This document shows, piece after piece, positions 1 to 11,514 of a stretch of DNA of 64,000 nucleotides. This DNA comes from Blattamonas nauphoetae (taxonomy: Eukaryota; Preaxostyla; Oxymonadida): contig JARBJD010000172.1 in assembly GCA_033064195.1 (NCBI GenBank), positions 1 to 64,000 on the forward strand, in the 5' to 3' direction. Below the pieces are notes generated by a model. It was not told the origin of the DNA and searched no databases. It was given only the letters and a program-made list of their open reading frames with translations. Position numbers and translations under genes: made by a program. Position 1 is the stretch's first letter, and each line of letters starts with the position of its first letter.

Positions 1-273
1 GTTGGCAAAAACATACCTAGAGTTGGAGCTCCATTTCTGAACCTAATTCCCTTTGTTGGACCACTGATTTCGAAGGTAGCGCAGACAGGAATTGAAATGA
101 TACCAGATGTGAAATCGGATCAGCAAATCCACGCAGAAAAGATGGCACAATACGAGCAAGCAATGAATGAAGGGAACACAGCAGTTGCAAACAAGCTCAG
201 AGGTGAAATACTGCGATTGGAAGAAAAGCTGAAACCGAAAACAAAGAAGAAGAAACTGAAAAAGAAAAAGTAA
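1..273 (+). CDS. C-terminal tail of a virus-like element protein, cut by the window edge
   Basis: The frame is open from the first base to a TAA at 271-273, giving 90 residues. It starts with a glycine/proline-rich hydrophobic stretch (GAPFLNLIPFVGPLISK), passes through a polar helix, and ends in a lysine-rich tail (KKKKLKKKK). A hydrophobic patch followed by a very basic tail is common in small structural or DNA-contacting virion proteins, but I do not recognise a family. It lies 42 bp upstream of the first capsid-like gene on the same strand, so it probably belongs to the same structural cluster. The start lies outside the window. Confidence 0.5.
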   Translation, partial: VGKNIPRVGAPFLNLIPFVGPLISKVAQTGIEMIPDVKSDQQIHAEKMAQYEQAMNEGNTAVANKLRGEILRLEEKLKPKTKKKKLKKKK

Positions 274-315
274 CTAGAGTTAAAGCATAAATGTAATTTT
301 TTTATTTTTGTTAAA

Positions 316-2176
316 ATGAACTCGCATATAACACATCTGACAAACAAAAGAACAGGAGCTACATCATTGACTGGGAATACCACTGGAAGGATAGAATACA
401 CACGAGATGACATGGGTCAAATACAACAGCAACTGATGTCCGAACATCACATTAATTACCTCATGAATGATGGAGCACATAGTACTTCGATTCAAGAATT
501 GAAACCATCAGAGAATTCACGCTTCTACAAAGGACAGGAAATAATCATTCCATTGACTGGTAATCAAGACATTTGTCAAATCGATGATTCCTTCATTACG
601 TTCACAATGACTGCAACATTGAAACTCAATAATTGGCAGACAACTTCTGGTAAACTTGGATCATGGATGAATGAGAGAATATTCATCTTTGTTGGACTCA
701 AGCATTCAGCATCCATCTTTCGGAGTCTAACAGTTCTTCACAACAATCAGAGAATCATACGCACAACAACTAATGATGTATCCATGGAATCACACATCTA
801 CAATATGATCAAACCGAAGAGTCAATTGGAGAATCGAAAACACTCACATACGCCATGGCAAAATGCTTGGAATCATGATGAATCTGTTGCTGGTGTTTAT
901 ATTCCATTATCAGACTTCACAGGAACAAAAGAAACTGGTAATTTATGTGACACTATTGATGTGCCAATTCGTGTGTCGATTAATCTTGAAGATCTTCTGA
1001 TATTCTCTGGGATGACTGACTATCCACGATGTCTATTCGGTGATCTGAAATTGAGTGTGTACATCAATGAGGATGCTTTTGTCTGCTGCCCTGTGAATCC
1101 TGAACAGACATTGAAAAATACACTATCATCATTCGTTCCTGGAACAGCAACAGCACCATATATAAAAACAGCAATTCAATCTTGTATTCAACATCGTCCC
1201 TTTTTTCTGAATAATCTTGTAGCCTCATGTACCAAGAATTTCGTTCAAATTGGTCAATCATTTCTCCAACCAACAGTTACCAAAGACACTTATCTCAATG
1301 CATCCAATGCTCTGACAAATGAACCTGCATACGTGGATCAATATATATCATTGAACATTCTTGATTATCAAATTGATGATGTGTATTGCATGAGTTCTGG
1401 ATACAATATTAAAGACATTGCGAAAGAGAATCTGAAGCAGATGCACAAATCGTCCTGGAACAATTCCAGCAGAAAAGATCTCATTCTATCCATTTCAGAA
1501 GACGCCAACGGCAACAGGAATTGATTGTACTCAGCAAATGGTAGTGGTGAATGCCAAGGATATCATGCTCCTCTTCCGTCACTACGACAATGAAGTCACT
1601 TGTTTCCACAACCCAATGCAGAAGAACATCCAAGTGACTTTACAAAACAGGTATTATCCAGAACAACCGACTACAACTATTGGAGCTCGCTTCTATCAAT
1701 TTGCATTGTCGACTCTCAACCTTGATTCATACCTCACTGTTCCAGATGATTTGGAGCGATCACTTACAGATTCTCTCGTTGAAGAGAAACTCACTTGTGA
1801 CGGAACATATCCTCGTGAAACAATGACAAGAGTGCGACCGATTCATGACAACACTGACTTCCTTTTGTGCTTCTCAACACAGAGAAGTGGATGTCCAACG
1901 AACTGTAATGATTCGATCAGTTCCAGAGGTGTGAATACTGCTGTCACATTGAGATCTCAACCAATATATCAAGGGAATCTTGACACATACTACAATGTTT
2001 ACGACCCAAGTCAAAGTGGTGGTGATATGACAACATTTACACATCCTCCAGCACCAATATTAGCAACTACTGCCACAACGTGGTGGGTATTACGATATAG
2101 TAATGGCGAACCAAAAGTTGAGTATTATCCGAATCATACATTGAAAGCGTTGCACAAAGATTTGGGAATCATGTAG
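316..2176 (+). pseudogene. Capsid-like structural gene, copy A
   Basis: About 615 residues of coding sequence start at the ATG at 316. It is paralogous to the next gene. Both have an N-terminal half rich in beta-strand patterns, a matching strand (FGDLKLS here, FGNLRLR there) followed by a Cys-Pro pair, and a C-terminal half with a shared Gly-containing turn followed by LD-x-Y and a Trp-rich strand. The size, the tandem duplication and the neighbouring fibre gene suggest a jelly-roll capsid or coat protein; that role is inferred, not shown. As a fossil gene it looks broken, with about one break. A structure prediction compared with double-jelly-roll capsids would be the test. Confidence 0.5.
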
Positions 2177-2260
2177 AGACTCTCATCGGGGGTTCGAAGC
2201 CTCTGGCGAGACAAAACAGGAAAAGAAATTATTGATATTGTATTTTTTATTTTTCTATAA

Positions 2261-3948
2261 ATGAGAAGTATCAGATCAAATCAATCCAAACCAACATCGA
2301 CATTAATTGAGCAAATCGAAGTGCAATCATATCTGCCGAAACAGTGGGATTCAGAACCTCACATCTACTCCATCCAAGAAGTGCATCCTACAAATCCTCC
2401 CATGCCATGCAGAATTGGAGATGAGATTGAAGTTCCACTGTGCTATGACGGACATGATGTTACTGAATTTATGAAGAGTCATTTGCGAATTGATCTCACG
2501 ATTACTGTTCCATATTCATATACGAGTAGTGAAACAGGAGAGTACGTCGGACTATCAGGAATCTTCGTCGGATACAAATCATCCTCAGATGCAATTCGAG
2601 ATATGAGACTCGTTGACAGTCATGGAAACATTATTGACAATTCACTTCAGAATAATCATGTTCACGAATCATTTCTGTATCACACATTCAAGTCACATGA
2701 AGAGAAAAACAATATGAAGCACTGCAACAGTCTTTGGGAAAATGTTCAGAGAATGGATCAGAGTGTGTGCGGATTCTACTATGTTCCCGTCAATATATCC
2801 ACAAATAAACTCACAAAGACAATTCCGTTGGTTATTCCATTTGTGAATTTACTTCCATTGAGTACATTTGATCAATATCCCAATTCAATCTTTGGTAATT
2901 TACGTTTAAGATTTCACTTGACAACTGATTCACTAGTGTACTGTCCAATTCAACATTCAACTGTCATTCGAAAATCTTCACAAGGTTGCCGTGAATTGTT
3001 TCCAGATAAAGACTTGACAAGTATGTCGGATCAAACCAACATGCTCTTGATGTCTGATGGGGACTTTCTCCAGTAACACAGGAATTTACACAGATAGGAA
3101 ATCCAGTACTGAAAGCTAGCAGTAAAAGGAGCTATGCTCCACCTGCCAGTACAGTCGCTGAGGTTGGAGCTATAAGTTTCACTTGCACTGTTCAATCCTC
3201 TTCGGTGGACAAAGTCTCAACAATTTGCTATGGATATCAAATCACTGATGCAACAAAACAATCCCTCTTCAACACATATTCGAAGACTCTGTATGTCATG
3301 AAAGCAGAAAGAATTGACACACAATCATTCCAAACTAAAGCGAACGCAATGGGAGTGAGATCAAACATCAGTATCAAACTCAACAATCTGATGAATCTAA
3401 TGTGCTTGTTCCCTGAAAGACCTAACGAATGTACAGTCTTCAGAAATCCTCACTATGTTGGTCATTTCGAAATGCTTGGATCCAACTTTCCCAATTTCCC
3501 AATGTCAACAATCTCACCAGAGTTCTATCAAATGATGATGGTGAATGGTGATTTCATTGGTTGTTCCGCAACAGAAGAGTTTGAAAATTCAATTTGTTCA
3601 ACTCGAATGTTTGACAATAAAGCAAAGGAATATAAGAGAACAAAACCAGTAACAGATGTAACATGTTTCACATTCATGGTTCCAACAGATCGAAGTGAAA
3701 TCGCTGGTGGTGAAGAAGGTATCTCAACAGCAGAATCAGTGAATATCGTCTACAGAGGAACACCAATCAATCAGGGAGAACTTGATCCATATTTCACATC
3801 AACCAAAGATGGACCTCCTCCTCCAATTCTAGCACTACATCAAGCAACATACTGGTTATTCTGGATTGAAAATGGACAACCACGAGTGCGATATGTCATT
3901 GATCGTCGACTTCAAGAAGCTTATGAAGAAGTGAAGAGAGGATATTAA
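2261..3948 (+). pseudogene. Capsid-like structural gene, copy B
   Basis: Second member of the tandem pair, beginning at the ATG at 2261 after an 84-bp spacer. It matches copy A throughout at low identity: the FGNLRLR strand, the CPI pair, and the C-terminal PPPPILALHQATYWLFW stretch against PPAPILATTATTWWVLR in copy A. The divergence is too deep for a recent duplication, so the element probably needed two distinct versions (for example major and vertex proteins, or two shell proteins). The function is inferred from arrangement only. It looks broken, with about one break. Confidence 0.5.
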
Positions 3949-3979
3949 ATTGAATATTTTATTTTTGAAGAAAACACAA

Positions 3980-4390
3980 ATGGTGAAGCGCTATTTCTCA
4001 ATTCAGAATTCTCACACTGCTCAATTGCCTCCTGATTTTACCAATTCCAGAAACCAAAAATATGTTCACTTTCTCGACTGCAAACTTATCCATGTGAGAG
4101 AAGAAATTAATGGTAACTCAACTGTCATCTCAAAAGACATTCCTCAGCACATTACAATCCACGGTGATTGGATCCAGACTGATGCATTCAATGATTCATT
4201 TGTTGCTTTCTGTAACGAACAGATTGCGAAGCGAAAGAAGTGGGAACTAAGTACTCGACAATCAATAGTGAAGATCTGGTTCAAAGACAGTTCTGGTGAA
4301 CCAATCGAGATGGATACTAGTGAGACAATCAATGGAACAATAATCAGAGAGTATTGTGAATTCCTTGTTGATCTCATGTTGGAGTATTAG
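3980..4390 (+). CDS. Small unidentified ORF of the virus-like element
   Basis: An intact frame of 136 codons. The ATG at 3980 is chosen because the open frame upstream of it has no ATG. The protein is polar, has no signal peptide or membrane span, and contains alternating hydrophobic patterns suggesting beta-strands followed by a C-terminal helix. It follows capsid-like copy B by 31 bp on the same strand, and its last 17 bp overlap the convergent fibre gene. Compact spacing and overlap are usual in virus genomes. I do not recognise the family; a minor structural protein is the simplest guess. Confidence 0.45.
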   Translation: MVKRYFSIQNSHTAQLPPDFTNSRNQKYVHFLDCKLIHVREEINGNSTVISKDIPQHITIHGDWIQTDAFNDSFVAFCNEQIAKRKKWELSTRQSIVKIWFKDSSGEPIEMDTSETINGTIIREYCEFLVDLMLEY

Positions 4391-5264
4391 TCATTGTTTC
4401 GATCAGGGAATAATATTTTTGTATGAGTTCATTGATGAGTGTCTGTTGTTGTCCGACAATAGAACATAATTCCTGAATGGCTTTGATACAAAAGCAAGAG
4501 AGTTCAGCAGAATCAACTTGAAGACAATCTGGATTGGAATCATTCACAACCTCTGGGAATATGCCTTGGATCTGTTGTGCAATCACACCAATGTGTTTCT
4601 TCTCACTTTCCTTCTTCAAGCATTCACATTTCTCTTTGCAGTTCCTCAAGTGTTCTTCATCAGTCTCCCTCTCGATTTGCTTTGTCACTTTGTTGATCTT
4701 CGAGTCAAATGTGTTGAATTGGTACTGCACGATTTCGACTTTATTCAGTTGTTCAAGAACATCTGGGTATGGTTCAATATTTCTTTTCACTCTTCTGTCT
4801 GACAGTTGAGAAAAGCTTCCTGTGGTGGATATTGAAAACACTCCTGAACCAGTGTCCTCATCGTAGTAATTCAATGCTGGTTTGTCACACGGAGACCACA
4901 TAATAATTCCATCACCATTGAACTGAATTCCTGAAGTTTCTGCTAGTGATTGTGATATTGAAACGCCAGACGAGAATGTTGATGATGGGTATGTTCCAGG
5001 ATACTTTGGAAGTGATCCTTCTGAGATGTTCCACTTTGCTCCATTCACATTAATCAATCCTCCAATTTCTGGTGTCGTGATTGATCCATTTGTGCTGACT
5101 ACTTTTTGGATTGATGATATCGCTGACTTGTGTGCTTCAGTTGTCTTCTGTAGTGTGTCTATCACTGTTGCATTCTCGTTGGTTGTTGAGAGATTATGAT
5201 CAATCATTTTCTCAATCATTTGTGAATTGTATTTTTGTCGATTCATTTCTGTTTGCTCTTTCAT
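4374..5264 (-). CDS. Fibre-like protein with C-terminal S74 intramolecular chaperone domain
   Basis: 296 residues from the ATG at 5264. Residues 1-60 are a predicted helical stalk and 60-150 a Gly/Ser-rich beta region. Residues 153-296 match the peptidase S74 / intramolecular chaperone of tailspikes, endosialidases and the eukaryotic MYRF protein: the Ser-Asp cleavage dipeptide in LSDRRVKRNIEPYP (residues 155-156), then HIGVIAQQIQGIFPEVV, then a C-terminal coiled coil. In known members this domain trimerises the fibre and cuts itself off. The domain call is secure; an attachment-fibre role in the element is inferred. It is convergent with the small ORF, overlapping by 17 bp. Confidence 0.85.
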   Translation of the reverse strand: MKEQTEMNRQKYNSQMIEKMIDHNLSTTNENATVIDTLQKTTEAHKSAISSIQKVVSTNGSITTPEIGGLINVNGAKWNISEGSLPKYPGTYPSSTFSSGVSISQSLAETSGIQFNGDGIIMWSPCDKPALNYYDEDTGSGVFSISTTGSFSQLSDRRVKRNIEPYPDVLEQLNKVEIVQYQFNTFDSKINKVTKQIERETDEEHLRNCKEKCECLKKESEKKHIGVIAQQIQGIFPEVVNDSNPDCLQVDSAELSCFCIKAIQELCSIVGQQQTLINELIQKYYSLIETMTNTPT

Positions 5265-5409
5265 TGAAATTCAAATTCTTGATTCCCTCTTGAACATACG
5301 TCACCGGCACATTATTTCTGACATACTCAGAGACTAGCGAACAGTTCTCTTCTCTCATTGATTCAATTAAAGCTTGTTCCGAACATACTCGACGTCTTTC
5401 CTTGTACAT
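5212..5409 (-). pseudogene. Fragment of a repeat-domain gene, next to the fibre gene
   Basis: A short frame overlapping the 5' end of the fibre gene. Its first half matches one repeat of the gene at 7129-7722: basic residues, then an aromatic/Cys position, a helix, ENCSLVSEY, and a VTYVQEGI strand, compared with ENCELVSEY and VTYRYEGI. It is best read as a remnant of a second gene of that family whose remainder is lost. It is part of the virus-like fossil. Confidence 0.4.
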
Positions 5410-7128
5410 CTCAGTTGGATTCGTTTAATACAATTTAAAAAATTCAAAAATGAAAATTCTTTCATTGATTTCTCAGTTTTGGATTTTTCACTCAGATCGA
5501 GGATCAATGGGTTCGATCACTGATTTCTCAAGAGTGCACAATTCGGTCCAATTCTTCGCGTTTCGGAATCTCCTGAAGTTGGAGATCATGATCGTATGCT
5601 TCGTTTTTTGGATTTTCCGAACTTTTACAGAGTTCTGCGGAGTTTCAGGATCGTCATCAGATCTCGGTACATTTACGTAAAAACGAGTATGCCACTCTCC
5701 TTTTCTTCTTTTTTCAGCTCTGTTTCACTCGGTTTTGATAAAACTTTCACTTCATTTTCACTCGTTATGTTTTCATTTTTGGCCTCACTTCTGTCTTCGT
5801 TTTCTCGTTGTTTCCTCTTTTAAACCACTTCATTCATGTTTCTTTCTCTGAAACTTTTTCTCTGTAAGTTCACACTAATGCTCGTTTACTGAGTTTTCCG
5901 GACTTTTGCAGAGATCCGCCATTCAACGGCTCACTTCATATCTCGGTATTTTTCCGTAATCTTCATCATTTCACATACTTTTTTGAGCACTTTTTGTTGT
6001 TTTTAAGACATAAAACCGAGAACACAAGCGACATTTTCACTATTGGTGTCACGTTTCACGTCATTTTCACGATCGTCAATTTCCCTCTCAGTTTCATACT
6101 TGCCCGTTTCGTTCATGCTTGTTTCGCTTTCTTTTACTCTGTTTTTGTGAAAAAAGTGATGAAAATTGCAACAAAATGATGTGCTAGTGAAGTGAGAACG
6201 GCCCACAAAATGGAAGTGATATGAGCAAAATGAAGAGGAATGATGGTTCAACTCGAGGTGAAATGTGGAGAGAATGATGTGAGAAAGAAGGGGCTGAAGT
6301 GGTGTTCAAACATGCAAACACTGTGAAAAGCTGTGAAATGACGAATCGAAAAAGTGAAATTTTGAGACAACTATCCGACAAAAAATTCTGAAAATTTGAG
6401 CACACCTTCCTCTAACAACAAGAAAGAAGGCGCAATATGTGAAAATCGGGGCAAAAATCTAATAGCGTGCAAGTTGTGAAGAAAAGAGTCGTCAAAACGG
6501 TGAAGTGAAGAACCAACAAAATGAAACTAACGAAATGCGCTATACACCTCGCGTCGACATATGTTCGTTAAAATGATGTAATAACGGAGTAAATGAAGTG
6601 AAAGTAGTGAAATGTGAAAATTCATAAAAAAGTGTCCGAAACTTGTGGTGACAAATGTCGAGATCCACCGAATCGTCACCTGACGTCGGGGAAGGAAATG
6701 GAGTGTAAAAACGTTAATAGGGGACGAAAGCGGTCCAGAAAATGATAGTCCTGAAAGTCCAAACCTCCCAGAAAAAATTTCGAGATTTTGACCATGGATA
6801 TGGGTCGGATCAAACTTTTTTTTCAAAAGTGTTTTTTTCCTAAAATTTCACCTATCAACATCAATTTCGTAATTTTAGAACGTGTTTGAACACAATTTGA
6901 GCCATAAAGCGGTTCATAGTAGCAAAATCGGAACATCGACTTTTTTGGTCACTTTTTGGATCAAAGTTCGGCACACAGCTCGACGAATTCCCAACCGATT
7001 TTCATCAGGATTGTCTTGATCGATGACCTACAGTGTCCCTGACATTTTAGAATTTTTTGCAGAATTTTTCGAAATGGTTCTCACATTGGATTCGACTGAT
7101 TTGTGGTAAAAATAGATTTTCAGTATTT
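5410..7128. other. AT-rich non-coding stretch with a diverged direct repeat
   Basis: No credible gene: the open frames are short, low-complexity and rich in Phe or Ser. A loose direct repeat is visible at about 5611-5682 and 5889-5962. Both copies have a TTTTCCG-ACTTTT-CAGAG block followed, after about 35 bp, by ATCTCGGTA and a T/A-rich CCGTAA-like end. Runs of T and A flank both strands of the region. It could be a terminal or regulatory region of the virus-like element, but nothing proves this. Confidence 0.3.
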
Positions 7129-7722
7129 TCATGACCTATCATGGTACTTTCTCAAGTGAGGACGGTCTCCAAAATACAACCAATTATCCAAGCGAACGTA
7201 ATACTCGTTCTTTGTTCGTAAATCGCGATATTTGAATGGCTCAAGTACCTTTGTGTATGTTCCAATGAGTTCACAATTCTCTTTTTTCAATTCATTTTCA
7301 ACAAACGATTGTGTGTATGTTTTTCGTTTGTTTTTGTGAGTTCTGAATCCTTTCATCCATTTTGATGGGATCACTTTCCATTCGATTCCTTCGTATCGAT
7401 ATGTGACTCCGGTACCAGCATGAGTGTATTCTGAAACGAGTTCACAATTTTCGTTTTTCAATGATTCGAGAAACTTTTCTTTCGTACAACAATTGGATAC
7501 TTGAATGTATCTCTGGCGATTCGTGTGTGGTCTAGATCCTTTGACAAAACGCGGTAAGTACACTCGATAAATGTCATCTGGTTTATCTTCGTGATAATAT
7601 TCGAAAGTACTCGATGTGAGATATGTTGTTCCTTGTCGATTGAGAGTTGGTGGAACTTTCATCTTCAAATTTTCTTTGTCCAAAATTTCCTGTAGTTGAT
7701 TTGGTGTTAATACGCAACTCAT
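7129..7722 (-). CDS. Repeat-domain protein of the kind found in large DNA viruses
   Basis: 197 residues from the ATG at 7722, an intact frame. It carries at least two copies of a roughly 50-residue unit: basic stretch, helix, KxENCELVSEY or KKENCELIGTY, then a strand with YRYEGIEW or FKYRD, then a W/F-containing strand. The pattern recalls small domains repeated next to HNH-type nucleases in giant viruses and phages, where metal-binding cysteines are often lost. A DNA-binding role is therefore plausible but unproven. A fragment of a relative sits at 5212-5409, which ties this gene to the virus-like element across the non-coding gap. Confidence 0.5.
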   Translation of the reverse strand: MSCVLTPNQLQEILDKENLKMKVPPTLNRQGTTYLTSSTFEYYHEDKPDDIYRVYLPRFVKGSRPHTNRQRYIQVSNCCTKEKFLESLKNENCELVSEYTHAGTGVTYRYEGIEWKVIPSKWMKGFRTHKNKRKTYTQSFVENELKKENCELIGTYTKVLEPFKYRDLRTKNEYYVRLDNWLYFGDRPHLRKYHDRS

Positions 7723-8221
7723 TTTATCCAAATTAAAAAATTGAATAAAAAAAGAAATCGAATTTGTTTTTGGAAAGTACTCAAAAAAAGCTTCAAAAAG
7801 GACACTTTTCAAGAGGACATTTTTTGGCTATTATTTTCGAATTTAGGGTACTTTTTTGAGGTCATCGAAATGTCATAAATTCCTTTTAATACAAGATCCA
7901 AAAATGGTCAATCGGCATTGACTTTTAGTTTTGATTTCAATGACAATTTCAGATTGGTTCTCAAATCGCTTCTACCACTACTCAAGCGCATAAAGCCAGC
8001 TTTTGCAAACTGCGGTTTCCATCCACGTCCACGCTTTTGTTCTTTCTCAACGAAACACATTTCATTAATGAGCTTGATGAATCAGTTCTTGATGTTCATT
8101 CACTGAGGCTGATGTTCAAACAAAGTGTAAAGAGTTTGATTTTGCGAATTAGGTCTAATTTTTCTGATTTCGCACATTTAGTGTCCTTCTAGACTCTTTA
8201 GAGAGCGACGTGACTTTGTTT

Positions 8222-9998
8222 TTATCGAAACATTACTCTTCCACATAGTTCACACTTAAGACAGTACGAATCCTCTTTTTGCTCCTCGCTTAGAGTGAAC
8301 ACACGATGATCCCTAGCTGCTCGTCTCATCTCTGTCGAGAATCTAACAATGCTTGATCGGATGAAGTGACTCTGCACAAATTGATACCTGCTGTGAAATC
8401 TGATAATATCCATTCCAATTGCCACGGATTGGGTAAATCCTTGTTCCATCGGATCGTTGACTTGTATTGGAAAACATGCTGGCATTTGTTTCCGAATAGT
8501 CTCTTCAGTTTCATCATTTAGAGTTCGTCGAAGAGTCTCCACGACTTCACGACACCCAATCAATGTCAATTCGTTGGACTGCAGCTGAAGAAGAGGGGAC
8601 ATTGTTTTTTTGAGGAGGTAATTTATAATTTGGAGGAGGAGCATAGCTTCCGGCAGACGAAAGTATGAGATGAGGGATTGGACTTTTTGATCTGGATCCG
8701 CTGACAGAATTGACAAGATCATGTTTCCATGCTCCATCATATCAGCAACAGTGGCTTGACACGTTTGCCACCTTATTTTCAATGGTTTTGACAGTTTCTT
8801 TTGTTTTTGGTTCTGTTTGATCATTTCTGCTAAAAAATTGCGTGTGTATGTGGCTGATTTTGTAATTGAATGAACGATGAGTATGCAATTGTTCACTAGG
8901 AGCTTTGCCATTGGGAGTAAATCTGAATCGAACGTCTCTTTCAGCGATAAGTTGAAACGATGAGCCCCACAATGTAGATGAAATACGAGAGGTACATCTT
9001 CTTTGAGACGGCCACGGAATCCCTTTTGACTGCCAATCATGGCAGGGTCTCCATCAGTCGAGATGCTGACGATTTGACGTACTTTTATCCCTGCTTTTCG
9101 ATGATACGAAGGAACGTCGTGTATAGCTGTATCCCAGTTCATCCATGTTTCATTTCCTCCAAACCCACGAGAAGAACAACAATCTCATTGCGCTTTGACA
9201 ACAAACGCAGATTAACAGCTAACACCGAAGTGAGAACCTGATCTGTGCTTGTGTCAAGTGTAATGGCGACTGGAGTTCTCTCGTTGATATCATGGGTTTG
9301 AACGTCATGAAATGTGACATCCATGGCCTATGCCACCGACAAAAATTTCCGTGAATCTGTTCCCTGTGCTTTTGATCTGATGTTGGATTTGCTCGCTTGA
9401 TCGAGTAGTTACACCATTGGTGTCATAACATGACACGATAAATGATGTTGGGCCATAAAATTCACCGCATGTATTTCGTTGGTAGCGTGCGATTCGAGAT
9501 CGATCTGATCGATGTGAGGAATGCTACATTGATTTGTTCTGTCTTCGCAATCCAGAGCGCCAATGCTTCGAGGTGAACATCTGTTTTGACATGATCAAAT
9601 AGAGTTCCACTATGCGTGGGATTTGCCAGCTTACTGATGAATTCTTTTTTCGAAGATGATTTGATTTTGTCCCGAAAGGGAGAGCATATCCTGCACATGA
9701 TACCTCCATCTTCCGGATAAAATGAAGATAGTCCATCTGGTGCAAGCGAACGAGGATCTGCCATCCACGTAGGGTGGAGATGACGGACGCGATCTGCAGG
9801 CGATTGTCGCTTTTTGCATGTTGGGTATCCATTACTGTCTTGTTCACCTTGCCAATCAATACAATCGATATTTGTCTCGGAATCGAGATGAGTTCTATCG
9901 ACTTGTCGTGCGCCTTCTGCTAGAATTTTAGGTTGGACTGAAGAGTTTGGAAGTGTCCCATCAGCTTCTTTGGAGACTCCTGCTTCATTTCTGCACAT
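8222..9998 (-). pseudogene. hAT-superfamily transposase, decayed
   Basis: Read on the minus strand in three successive frames. The 9998-9462 segment holds a BED/TTF-type finger (MCRIC followed about 40 residues later by FDHVKTDVH). The 9324-9139 segment gives the first conserved core (AITLDTSTDQVLTSV, then VVLLVGLEEM). The 9142-8222 segment gives the second core (STDGDPAMIGSQKGFRGRL, then VFHLHCGAHRFNLSL), the usual hAT block before the insertion domain. At least two frameshifts separate the segments. The C-terminal hATC dimerisation motif is absent; the frame ends in CLKCELC. Terminal repeats were not found, so the element limits are unknown. It could be the relic of an autonomous partner of the non-coding hAT-type elements in this window. 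Confidence 0.75.
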
Positions 9999-11148
9999 GA
10001 ATTCGGCAAGGGTTAGTTATTTAACGGACATGGCCGTCGACAAAGTTGGACGGAGGAGAGGATGAATGTTCAACAGACAGAATTCGAACCTCCGAATTAG
10101 GAGATTGATCTCAACCACATTTTCTGAGTTTGAGATCGACTGATCTCAAAAAATGAGGAATCAGTGTCAAGGACCAGAACCCTGGTCATGTCTAAATCTC
10201 CAATGAGTCAGAGGCTGAAACAAGTTAGTCAGATCAGTTGATGGCTCATGGACCAATTATTTCCTTTCAGTGACACATCTCGATTGTCTTTCAAGGAGCC
10301 AGCGGGAGTTTTCAAAAAAGCAAGGATCGGAAGATCGGCACTCATTCTGAAGATTCATATTTTTAAAAAACCACCAACGATTCCTTGTTCTGCATGATGT
10401 GTCGATTCATCATGAAAATGATTGGATACAGAAATGTTTGTGAAATGGAATAAGAATCCTGATAAAATTGTTCGGAAGACTCGCCTGATGAATGAGAAAT
10501 GATAAGTGATGATTGCCTTGTTGTCCCAGTTTTTTTAATGATGGTTTCTTGGCAGGTACTGCAACTTTTTTTTGTGTAGAGTTTGGTCTAGGGGGAATAG
10601 GGCATATTCTGGTCTGTTTGGGAAAGTAGGTAGATATAGAGATTCGCCATATACACTACTTGCCATGCTTGAATCTGATTTACCACGAACTGAAAGAAGA
10701 TGAGACTGAAAATGCACCCAAACCTCCCTGTGACCATGTACTCCGACATTCGCATGGCTTGCCGTGTCGTTGCGAATTGGAGCGCTTGATACAATTGAAA
10801 CGGCATCTTTGGCTGAAGATTTTGTGTAGAGGAGTAAACTAGTCAAGTATCTTCAGACATATTTTTTCAGTTTCTCTGCTACAGTTGACATTTTCTCGCA
10901 CTTTTCAGATGAATTTTTCGACCAAGCCCAGAGTAGTGTATAAGTCGATTACCGATACCTACCTACTTCACCATTAGTACGGAATAAATCACTTTCGACC
11001 TCAAAAACACACATTTCCTTCTTCTTCGGTTTTGATGATATTTGGACCTATTTCTTACATTTTTCGATCAAATATACTCCAAAAATGGATTGAAGTCTAT
11101 GCATTGACAAATCATTCGGCACAATCATTTCGTGGTTGTTTCCAATGA
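9999..11148. other. No gene seen
   Basis: Only short frames in low-complexity sequence. A tRNA-like B-box occurs on the minus strand near 10085-10100 (GGAGGTTCGAATTC) without a convincing cloverleaf. Nothing else is supportable. Confidence 0.4.
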
Positions 11149-11514
11149 CTATTGCTGTCAATGTGTCAATGGGTAAATCGGCATTTTTATTTTATTTACA
11201 AATCCACAGGTCCACAGGTCCACAAGTCCACCGACTACTTCGGAAGTAATGCGGAGATTTGTAAAAGAACTATTCTTCATGCTAACAGCTGGTATATTAC
11301 ATTTATCATTATTGTTTATGTGGACTTTTTACTTTTGATGCCACAATTTTCTTCATATTTTCCATTGACAGTTGACATTTATAAGAATAAAGGATATTAA
11401 TAAATATTCCAAGTGCAGTACGCTCCATGGACATGTGGACCTGTGGACCTGTGGACCCGTGGATTTATAAACAAAATAAAATCCGGGAATTACCCATTGA
11501 CACATTGACAGCAA
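11149..11514. mobile_element. Short inverted-repeat (MITE-like) element with octamer arrays
   Basis: The ends are about 85-bp inverted repeats. The outer part is ATTGCTGTCAATGTGTCAAT on the left, with its reverse complement on the right ending near 11514. The inner part of each arm is a tandem array of an 8-bp unit (CCACAGGT), three to four copies per side. CAATG occurs just outside both ends and may be a 5-bp target duplication, though one extra base at the left makes this uncertain. There is no coding capacity. A similar motif recurs at about 11548-11600, so a second decayed end may be present. Confidence 0.5.

Larger units (their letters stand above)
1..7812. mobile_element. Virus-like element, Polinton/adinto-like, right-hand part
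   Basis: Five or six gene remnants lie together: a lysine-rich protein tail, two tandem paralogous capsid-like genes, a small ORF, an S74-chaperone fibre gene on the opposite strand, and a repeat-domain gene. The fibre domain and the capsid-like pair suggest a DNA-virus-derived element. The Polinton/adintovirus family name is inference, because no polymerase, integrase, packaging ATPase or protease is in view. The element runs off the left edge and its right limit is not visible; no terminal repeat was found before the hAT remnant at 8222. It looks moderately old: most reading frames survive, with at least two breaks. Confidence 0.55.

Noticed and set aside
2185-2225. Hairpin with a B-box-like word (GGTTCGAAGCC) between the capsid-like genes
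   Set aside because: No A-box or cloverleaf. At most a small hairpin in the intergenic spacer; too little to annotate.
10076-10140. tRNA-like sequence on the minus strand with a near B-box
   Set aside because: No acceptor pairing or A-box at the right distance could be built.
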